Part shown: positions 36,001 to 42,907 of the stretch, piece after piece | Numbering within the stretch: the first letter of the stretch is position 1 | Layout: the number at the start of each line of letters is the position of its first letter | Assembly: GCA_018417955.1 (NCBI GenBank) | Contig: JACTVC010000009.1 | Span: forward strand, 124,001-188,000 | From: Laccaria trichodermophora | Lineage: Eukaryota > Basidiomycota > Agaricomycetes > Agaricales > Hydnangiaceae | Reading direction: 5' to 3' | Length of the DNA: 64,000 nt | The notes under the pieces: model-generated | The model's database searches: none | What the model was told of the DNA's origin: nothing | Seen by the model: the letters and a program-made list of their open reading frames with translations, nothing else | Made by a program: the position numbers and the translations under genes

Positions 36001-36151
36001 ACAATGAGATATATATGAAATGGTCTGGGCCAAAAATGAAACATGTTTCATTAGATTTCCCCCATGTTTCTCATTTCATAAGACCACAGTGCCATTTACC
36101 AAAAAGTTGTGCAGGCACTTGACTGTATTTTATCATAAAAGTGGTAGCTAC

Positions 36152-36819
36152 CACTCTTATATCAGCCTGGATTCATCGAGCCCCCCTTTTCTTACACGAA
36201 GGGCACTCTGGCTGTGTTTGCCAACGCCTACATTGCCAAAATCAACGACATCCTTCGCCGTCCTCACACCAGAGCATTCATCGGAATGGGAGGACCCTAT
36301 AGTTGGATCGCGGAACGCTTCAGGGGGCCCTCTATCATCAACGCTTTTTTGTCTGGCCCTTCCATTCAAGTTACTCGACACTTGCTAGGGAAGTCGGATT
36401 CACACGAGGAAAACCTAGTCGGCTTACAGTGGGACCAGGTCTCTGCTCAGGAGGGCTCGTTCTTATTTGGCTTCGTGCCTAGCCAGGACTCTACGACGCC
36501 GGAACGTTATCTCTTCCCTCCGCCTCACTACCTTCGCGAACTCTGTGATCACTGGAACGGGGATTGGAACGAAGTTATGGACAAGATTTTCACCCGTATC
36601 GCGGAGGACATCGAGAGGGGTAAAGCGGAACCACGCGAACGAAGCTGGTGGAGCAGCCATCTATGAAACTACAACCGGCTTCCTAAACCTATCAACCCTC
36701 CATTCACCGACACGGACGTGGAAGATGCAAGGCGTATCATATGGCGAGCTAATTTACCAAGGACATGGGACCGCATGCTTTTGAAATCGATCGTCATTCC
36801 GGAACATCGAGTTTTATAA
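36152..36819 (+). pseudogene. ORF3, 3' part, with a frameshift and an in-frame TGA
   Basis: After the foldback element the coding signal resumes (ANAYIAKINDILRRPHTRAF, GMGGPYSWIAERF, LVGLQWDQVSAQEGSFLFGF) but in another frame from the 5' part. One extra C in the run of six C near 36181-36186 would explain the shift. The frame then meets TGA at 36664-36666 and continues protein-like (NYNRLPKPINPPFTDTDVED, ANLPRTWDRMLLKSIVIPEH) to TAA at 36817-36819. It is probably the C-terminus of ORF3. Confidence 0.7.
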
Positions 36820-36833
36820 CGCGCAAGCATACA

Positions 36834-36845
36834 GCAGGGGGGCTA
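36834..36845 (+). other. polypurine tract before the 3' LTR
   Basis: GCAGGGGGG followed by CTA directly precedes the LTR TG; this is the usual position of the plus-strand primer. Confidence 0.6.
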
Positions 36846-37275
36846 TGTAACGTATCGTGGAATTCCGCTCATCTGACGACTCCTTCATTCTTCTGAGATT
36901 ACTGAATTGCTTTATACTTACGCTTTATTTTTCTTTTTTTAGTCATTTATTCTCACGTTGTACATAGTTGACACGTCACCACTTTGAGAATAAGATATCT
37001 TTTTCCACCATCATCTACCTATCCTCAGGTTCCGAGTTGCTGTACTACCAGCCCTCACAACTCTGAGCTAGGCGATTAGTGTGTTAGAGCTTACGGTGTC
37101 CTCTGAAAGGTTGACTTGACGAGGACAGATATCATCGAGTCCACGGTTGACGTCGACATCGATACATATCCCAGACCGACTGCTCTCAGTCGAGATCGAC
37201 TCCCGCGTGGGTCATTACACCTTCGCTCGTTAGACTTTCGGGTTCCACGACGATAGACACAGTTTAACCCTCACA
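36846..37275 (+). repeat. 3' LTR of the chromovirus
   Basis: 430 bp, differs from the 5' LTR by one G/A change (36878 versus 20463) by eye. Confidence 0.93.
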
Positions 37276-38870
37276 CGGACTGCAACAACACCACAGCAAT
37301 GTGGCGACCACATGATGATGATGGACGACGTCATTCCTCTTGACGAGTGCCCACATCAATGACCTAGAACCACAAGCATGAGCACTCATATCCCCTCCCG
37401 CTGTATTTTTTAACATCAGAGCCAGGTGCCACATCGCTGACAGCGACGTGGCAACCAAATGACAATGATGGATGTCATTCCTCTCGACGCCCACTTGCAT
37501 CTTACGAGAGCCCACACCAATGACCCACAACCACCACCCACAGTGAGCACTTATAACCCCCCCCCTCCCCCTCTCTCATTTTCAACACCAGAACCAGATG
37601 CCACATCGCTGACACCCCCTCGCTCTCTGCCACCTTTGGTGTTGACGACAACACATGACAATGACCACGCGACAATGATGGAGACAGGCGCACGACGATG
37701 ACACAAAGTGGCAGCAACAACGGATGAGCCCCCTGCCCCCCCTCGTTCACTTTCATGTAGTACTAGTATATTTAGTAAATTAGATACATATTTTCTCTAT
37801 GTTAGTAGCTATGAGACCGGTCCTCAACCAGTCCTCAACCAGTTGAGACTGAGACTGGTTGAGACTGGTCTTTCAACTGTAAAAAACCGACCAAAACCGC
37901 ACTGAACCGGTTGACGTCAGTTCAGTCTGGTTTTTCATGGTTGTTCAAATTGGGAGGACCGGTCTCAGTCTCGGTCTTGTCAATTTTGGACAAAAGACCG
38001 GACTGGACCGGACTTCCAAGCACTACCGTGAACGCGAAGACCCAATGTGTGTGGCTCACCAGCCTTTTTGGAAGAATGTTGAACCCTCGAAAGACCAAAA
38101 GACTAAGGGTGGAGAGGACCATGTTGGATTTGTGTGTGATGACTTTGATGAATTCAGGAATCAGGATTGTAAACACGATGATTTGTGTTGTGTGGAGAGT
38201 GGAGGATGATCAATGGGCAGTCAATATTTCAATGCCCATTATGAAGTATGGTTGGTCAAACAGCTGAAGTTGGGCTGAAGGTCTTACGTGATGCTGTCGA
38301 TTGAGGAGAGGTTTGAGAGTGTGTGGGGTGACACTTTCCCTACTCTGAGAAGGTGTCTGCTCAGAGTGGAGTTTCTTATGTTTACGAGCTCAGAAAATCC
38401 ATTAGTACATACTGCAAAGTGCATCGGACTGTGTTATATAGCAGGTATATGGTAGTATGTGATGCAAGCAGTGTGTAATTAAAGTTAATACAAGTCAATA
38501 TGAGGTCCTATAGCAATTCTGAGCTTTAGTTGTCAAGACCTCCATTTTTTTTTTTTCAGACCATCAGCTGGACTAACTAACCGGGTATAGGTCTGGCATT
38601 CTATTGCCGGAGCCCCCTTGGTTTCCGCTCCCATTTTTCCTCTGAGCAACGAACGCACCTGCTTCATCCTCCTCTTTACTTAATCCTCGCAACCTTCTGT
38701 CTGTGCTACGAGGTTTCCTAGATACCCACGTTTACCCCACCCCCTGCTCCATGGCATGGACCGTAGGGTGCATGTGCACCTCTTCGACTTTCAGTCAAGC
38801 ATAGTCTCTCCTAGACAGACTTCGATATATGTGAAGTCGTACCTTGGTTCACGATATATGAAGTCTGTTA

Positions 38871-38947
38871 TTTACCACGCCCTCCGAACCGCGTCAGAAA
38901 ATGCTTATGTAAAGTGCGGACTTTGAAACCACGTTGCGTCAATATTG
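38871..38947 (+). repeat. left inverted repeat of the cassette
   Basis: Starts TTTACCACGCCC and contains GCGTCAGAAAATGCTTATGT; matches the reverse complement of 39896-39972 with about six mismatches, several of them at CpG sites. Confidence 0.9.
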
Positions 38948-39059
38948 TGTCGTTCCCGTTTGCTCTCAACGTGATAACTCATGCACTTCTACTCTAATAC
39001 ACGATCACCCTTCAACGGAATTCTGCACGAGAACATACTCTAGCCAAGCAACGCGAAAA

Positions 39060-39368
39060 ATGCAGGCCGCAAGAGCTCTTGACGATGACGACGTTGGCTT
39101 GACGTTGGCCCAATCTTATCTGACCCGGGTCCTGAAGAAACGGTTCACGAACTTCCCAAACAACAATTCGATGAATTCCCAGACCGAAGGCGCCAAGCTC
39201 TTTAAGATACGACGAACACCACAAAGCGGCGACGACGAGTTCCTAGAGCCACTCAGCTTAGTGTTGCCAAAGTCCTTCGAGACTATGGTCTGCAGTACCG
39301 CAGCCGCCGAAATGCTGTTGCAGAAGGATCATATGGGGGTGGTAGTGGAAAAGAGACTGGAGGTCTGA
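39060..39368 (+). CDS. small unknown ORF in the inverted-repeat cassette
   Basis: 102 codons from ATG 39060 (context GAAAAATGC), no introns. The product starts MQAARALDDDDVGLTLAQSY and has a basic middle (RVLKKRF, KLFKIRRTPQ). In frame it extends upstream to 38934, but only through a non-ATG start. No family recognised. It converges on the opposite ORF with about 50 bp between the stops. It may be a captured gene fragment or a cassette-specific gene. Confidence 0.5.
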   Translation: MQAARALDDDDVGLTLAQSYLTRVLKKRFTNFPNNNSMNSQTEGAKLFKIRRTPQSGDDEFLEPLSLVLPKSFETMVCSTAAAEMLLQKDHMGVVVEKRLEV

Positions 39369-39418
39369 GGGGATCGAAAAGAAAGTAATAATTGTTGCCT
39401 ACTTTAAACAGTGTTATG

Positions 39419-39817
39419 CTACTCCAAATTATATGTATAATCTTCTTTGTTGACACCGTTATTACCATCAGAAAGAGCTCTGTAGTCCTCAATGCCATCG
39501 TCATCGTCACTCGAGTTTTCTTCACCTTCTCCACAAGCTTCTGCGCGTCGCTTTGGCGAAGTTGGATGAGTTAAGGTTGGCTCAAAGATCCACCAAGGGA
39601 GCCAATATTGTTGAATGGAGAGCCAAAAAATGAATGTGTAGTATACAACGACCCATGTTGGCCATTTCGAGATGTTGGAAGAAGAGAACTCGATGGAGAT
39701 GGCAGGAAGGGTGCAACTCGTAAACGCCGGAGTTTCGAGTACTTCACGGATTGGTTCTAATTTCTTGAAGGATCTGACAATTTGAACGTTGTTATCCATT
39801 GAGGTTGAGGTTGTCAT
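39419..39817 (-). CDS. small unknown membrane-protein-like ORF in the cassette
   Basis: 132 codons from ATG at 39815-39817, no introns. One hydrophobic, aromatic-rich segment (WVVVYYTFIFWLSIQQYWLP) is likely membrane-spanning. It is followed by an acidic tail with DDDDG. No family recognised. It starts about 80 bp inside the right inverted repeat, mirroring the plus-strand ORF. Confidence 0.5.
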   Translation of the reverse strand: MTTSTSMDNNVQIVRSFKKLEPIREVLETPAFTSCTLPAISIEFSSSNISKWPTWVVVYYTFIFWLSIQQYWLPWWIFEPTLTHPTSPKRRAEACGEGEENSSDDDDGIEDYRALSDGNNGVNKEDYTYNLE

Positions 39818-39895
39818 CTAATACAAATGGAATTTGAGGTGGTAGATGGTGTTACAAGGTTTTAAACGCGTCAAGAGTTCTGAGGGCATCTCTCA

Positions 39896-39972
39896 ATATT
39901 GACGCGACGCGGTTTCAAAGTCCGCACTTTACATAAGCATTTTCTGACGCGGTTTTGGGGGCGCGGTAAAAA
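39896..39972 (-). repeat. right inverted repeat of the cassette
   Basis: Counterpart of 38871-38947. Confidence 0.9.
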
Positions 39973-39989
39973 CAGGACTAAGTCAAGCA

Positions 39990-40541
39990 TGATGATACGA
40001 CCGTAAACTCAGCGCGTCACCTGCACCTGCCGCTGTATCCCACATTCCCGCCTTTTGGCATTATCAATGCTGGAACTTTCTGTGAATTTCTCAGGCAAAG
40101 GAATGTGTGTATCATTCCCAGGAGTCGTGCACCTGGCACAGTGTGATCATTTGACAATTCTACAACAAGAGTGTACCACTTGTCAAATGCCTACATGGTT
40201 CATCCTCGTCATGGTAAATTGTTGTGAAATTTGTGAAAGGCAGACATAGTCATAGCAAGTGGCACTGTTTAACGATTGCCCTGAATGTTGAACATTGTGG
40301 GAGATAATGAAAGTTGGCCTGGGGCAAGCCTAGGGTACTTGGTGTGCTATCAGTATTTTCCGCTCCTCTTCGGCCTGAGGCCCACTTTCTATCCAAATAT
40401 ATCCAAGCTCACACTCTGGAGTCAGTGGTCACCCACACCTTTAAATTCATAGGAGAGGTAGATAATGATGTTGTACAGGCATAGAAGGAAGAGAGGCACA
40501 AGAGGGGAAGGGTTTAAGTGGTACATGTACTGGAGGGCCAC
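39990..40541. other. intergenic; no gene recognised
   Basis: Short open frames only, the longest at 40055-40249 without family features. It lies downstream of the minus-strand coiled-coil gene. Confidence 0.4.
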
Positions 40542-41159
40542 TCAAGGAACAGGGCATGGTATGTTCTGGATGTGAGCTATGCCATCTTTTCCAATCTCCA
40601 CCAAAGTTGAGGGGATTGTACCATCCAATTCTTCTCCAAGATCATGACCAAAGCATTCTAAGAACATATATTTCAAGTCTTCATCTGGGGGCTCCAGATC
40701 ATCAACAGCAAGTGCAATGGCAAGGCTTTGTGTTGAGTGGACCCAGTTCTCTCCATGTTGACAGTACAATCTATTTTGATGTGTCAGTTGACAGCAAGAA
40801 ATACTGATGTTCACTTACCCTAATTTCTGCTCAAACACAGGTCCAGTGGTGCCAGTAGGAGGGAGGAGCCTAGTGATGTTTGAGCTGATCCACTTGCTGC
40901 GTGTACCGGAGGAAGGCCTGTAGCCTTTCACAGAGAGATAAGCATCAATCAGGATTCGTCTAGTGATTGGTTGAAGTGTGGCTAGTTGCGCCTTGATATT
41001 ATGTTGCTCAAATAAGCGTTCCGCCTTGAGGCTCTGTAGCTCCGAACTGAATTCTTGTATTTCTTGTTCCAGTCGGCTTTTGAGTTCATTGATCTGGTTG
41101 TCAAGTTCTGTGAACATCACCATGACATTCTGAGAGGAGGGATTGCCTGGTAGGCCCAT
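40542..41159 (-). CDS. unknown protein with N-terminal coiled coil
   Basis: Two exons on the minus strand, 40819-41159 and 40542-40770, joined by a GTAAGT intron; 570 nt, 189 residues, in frame. ATG at 41159 has a good context (AACATGG). Residues about 15-50 (FTELDNQINELKSRLEQEI, SSELQSLKAER) form a heptad-like coiled coil. The remainder (PITRRILIDAYLSVKGYRP, NWVHSTQSLAIALAVDDL, YMFLECFGHDLGEELDG) is ordered-looking but unrecognised. Divergent from SDHAF4 with about 200 bp between start codons. Start choice is moderately certain; an upstream exon cannot be excluded. Confidence 0.6.
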
Positions 41160-41366
41160 GTTCAGCAATATCGTTTTCTTTGCTGAGTGAGAGTGAATCG
41201 TTGCACGCCAAATCTACACCGGTTGTGGATGGCTGGAGGGGAATGATGAGGTTGTGCTGGAGAACTTTTTGTGTTACTGCGGTGTCGTATGGTTGAATCA
41301 GAAAGAAAGGAGGGAAAATGTAACTGTGACGTTCAATGCGGCTTTCGTCACCGTACATAAGCCGTC

Positions 41367-41699
41367 ATGCTCTATCCCCTTTATTTTCGACATCGTCTGA
41401 CGTTGCCTCTCATTCGCTCCGTCACCACCATTAATCGCCCAGGGCCACCACCGCTACCTAAGGATCAGCAGCGCGAATTTGAAGAACTTCAGCGCAGGGC
41501 ACAAGCACCACTCTCATCCTCTGTTGACACCCTCTCAAACACCCACCCTGATGCTCCCACACCAATCAAACCAGAATTCAAGGGCGACGTAAACCCTCTC
41601 ACAGGGGAAAAAGGCGGGCCCAAGCGCGAGCCCGTCAAGCGTTGGGGAGAGGACCAAGGTGGAGATTGGAGTTTCAAAGGAAGGGTCACCGACTTCTAG
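41367..41699 (+). CDS. SDH8: succinate dehydrogenase assembly factor 4 (DUF1674)
   Basis: Mitochondrial matrix chaperone that binds flavinylated SDH1 during assembly of complex II (SDHAF4/Sdh8 family). Single exon, 110 residues. The N-terminus (YPLYFRHRLTLPLIRSV) is basic and amphipathic, like a presequence. The diagnostic C-terminus is complete: NPLTGEKGGPKREPVKRWG ... GDWSFKGRVTDF stop. Length is normal for the family. With SFC1 it is the second succinate-related gene in the window, but they are about 30 kb apart and nothing suggests co-regulation. Confidence 0.93.
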   Translation: MLYPLYFRHRLTLPLIRSVTTINRPGPPPLPKDQQREFEELQRRAQAPLSSSVDTLSNTHPDAPTPIKPEFKGDVNPLTGEKGGPKREPVKRWGEDQGGDWSFKGRVTDF

Positions 41700-42418
41700 C
41701 GAGAGGGCAGACTTGATACAAGCGGTACTCGGGAAACAAAGTGAATGAGCGCCGTTAGCGAAATCCAATCCTTGTTGGCCCTGATGCGCCTCTTATCGTG
41801 CGCCATGCATCATGTTCCTCCGCGGATGAATGTCAGAGATTGTGTGGTGTGTACAATTTGGAGGGTAGGAAAATGTAAAGCAGGACCTTAAAAAAGAGTG
41901 AACAGAGTAGTGACTAGTTGTGAATGTTCATTGTGGTGTGGGCTTGGGTGCCTGAGCAAGGACGAGTCATCCTTAAGTTTTTCTCTATGCTCGCATTCGC
42001 GTTCACCCACTCCCTCGATCTCCCAGGTTCGGCCGCCCAAAAGTTTCCATCTATCTCCTGATACCACGGGAAGGTGGCGCAACTCCACGTCCGCAGCGAG
42101 CTGTAAATCAACTATATCATTATCCCATATCGCGACCTGAACAATAGCGTGCCATTGGCTGATCGCGAATGAAAGGGGTGAACTCGGTGGAAATGGAGAT
42201 GTATATCACCACCACCAGCGCACTTCGCATAATCATAGCACGCCCACGGGCGGTCCCTATACGGTATAGGCTATACCTCTCCCCCTCATGCATTTAGTCC
42301 TACCCATTTGAACCTGTGCAGATCTATTTTTCATCGCAGAATCAGTGACGAAGAAGAACACGATCGGCAGGAGAGGAAATGAAGAAGCAGGCTATCAGCA
42401 TACAACAAAAGAAAAGTA
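41700..42418. other. intergenic; no gene recognised
   Basis: Open frames are short on both strands, including a minus-strand one at 41888-42088 with no family features. It separates SDH8 from the decayed SmD3 copy. Confidence 0.4.
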
Positions 42419-42745
42419 TTACGGAGAGATTTCATGCATGGGCGCATTCTGCAACATGTCAGGAACGATGAAGAACCGATCCATGCTTCCTCGGATATAA
42501 ACTTGATCACACGTTCATCACGGTAATATCCTTCGGAGAGATGTTCAAGTTATCCTCCGCTATCCCCCAAAAAAATATGCGTAAGCGCTTCGGTTGAAGA
42601 AAGTAATCCCAAGTCACATACCTTCAGCAAGCTTGCCGCGATAGAGCTGCCCCCGTTTTCAGTTACACAGTAATTAAGTATGTGTCCTAGCGGTTCATGG
42701 AAAAGTTTGACTGGGGGTACAAGGCCTGCACTTGCCACCGTGGAT
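42419..42745 (-). pseudogene. decayed copy of the spliceosomal SmD3 gene
   Basis: Translating the minus strand in shifting frames recovers SmD3 blocks in the right order: VPPVKLFHEPLGHI, then QLYRGKLAEAEDNLN across a retained GT-AG intron, then KDITV, RDERV, and QVYIRGS ... RFFIVPDMLQNAPM, ending HEISP and TAA. At least two frameshifts separate the blocks, no in-frame ATG precedes the first, and the basic RG-rich tail of SmD3 is missing. Because the intron is retained it arose by DNA duplication, not retroposition. It lies about 160 bp downstream of the CLC gene on the same strand. Confidence 0.8.
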
Positions 42746-42907
42746 AATTAGATTTTGGAGGAGGCGGACGAGGGTTTTGATTGTAGTATGAAAAATACAG
42801 GGGCTTTGAATCCAATGGCAGAAGACTACAAAACTAATGTAAGAGTGAATCGGAATGTCCGAGGCAACAAGGGTATGCATTGGAGAAATTTAGCAGGTCA
42901 CAGGAAA

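Larger units (their letters stand above)
31328..36143. mobile_element. 4.8-kb foldback element with minisatellite inverted arms
   Basis: Two long arms (about 31328-33300 and 33640-36143) are reverse complements around a spacer of about 340 bp. The ends are CACTTTTTATGATAAAATAC and its near-mirror. Flanking octamers are GTATCTAC (31320-31327) and GTAGCTAC (36144-36151), 7 of 8 identical. Each arm runs, outside to inside: about 150 bp unique terminal repeat, a CATTTC-type minisatellite, about 510 bp unique, and a second minisatellite with a unit near 31 bp. No coding capacity. The architecture resembles Drosophila FB elements; it must have been moved by a transposase encoded elsewhere. Confidence 0.88.
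20431..37275 (+). mobile_element. Ty3/gypsy chromovirus LTR retrotransposon, 16.8 kb including a foldback insertion
   Basis: Bounded by 430-bp direct LTRs beginning TGTAACG and ending CCTCACA, with 5-bp target duplications CGGAC at 20426-20430 and 37276-37280. The LTRs differ at one position by eye (A at 20463, G at 36878), so the insertion is recent. Order: LTR, leader, gag-like ORF, zinc-knuckle gag, protease-RT-RNase H-integrase-chromodomain, an extra ORF3, LTR. The order RT before integrase and the chromodomain define a Ty3/gypsy chromovirus. The coding region has several TGA stops (see its parts). About 12 kb without the foldback element, which is long for a fungal chromovirus because of ORF3 and a long gag. 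Confidence 0.95.
20014..38025. mobile_element. second nested hAT-like non-autonomous element
   Basis: The left terminus TAGTGCTTGGAAGTCC is mirrored at the right end (GGACTTCCAAGCACTA). Flanking octamers are CTGTGAAC (20006-20013) and CCGTGAAC (38026-38033), matching at 7 of 8. Subterminal clusters of GACTGG/ACCGGTC-type motifs occur at about 20034-20215 and 37803-38010, as expected for transposase-binding subterminal repeats. The rest is simple, CAC/GAC-rich DNA (20250-20430, 37281-37760) without a transposase. After removing the retrotransposon it is about 1.2 kb. Confidence 0.7.
19806..38620. mobile_element. outermost hAT-like MITE, now split by nested insertions
   Basis: Left end CAAGGGGGCTCTGGCAT and the reverse complement of the right end, CAAGGGGGCTCCGGCAA, form a terminal inverted repeat. 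Perfect 8-bp direct repeats GTTTCCGC flank it at 19798-19805 and 38621-38628, the target-duplication length of hAT elements. Without the nested DNA it is about 0.8 kb (19806-20005 plus 38034-38620) with no transposase, so it is non-autonomous. The superfamily call rests on duplication length only. Confidence 0.65.
38802..39980. mobile_element. inverted-repeat cassette carrying two convergent ORFs (MULE-like, non-autonomous)
   Basis: A 77-bp inverted repeat (38871-38947 and 39896-39972), about 90% identical, brackets two convergent intronless ORFs. The 9-mer AGTCAAGCA occurs at 38793-38801 and 39981-39989, exactly outside TAGTC ... GACTA, consistent with the 9-bp target duplication of Mutator-like elements. 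The left side has about 60 bp extra between TAGTC and the repeat. No transposase is present. This could be a Pack-MULE-type gene carrier; the outer boundary is inference. Confidence 0.55.

Noticed and set aside
29403..36819. ORF3 as an envelope gene
   Set aside because: Position fits, but no signal peptide, fusion-like segment or anchor helix is visible; unknown accessory protein is the safer reading.
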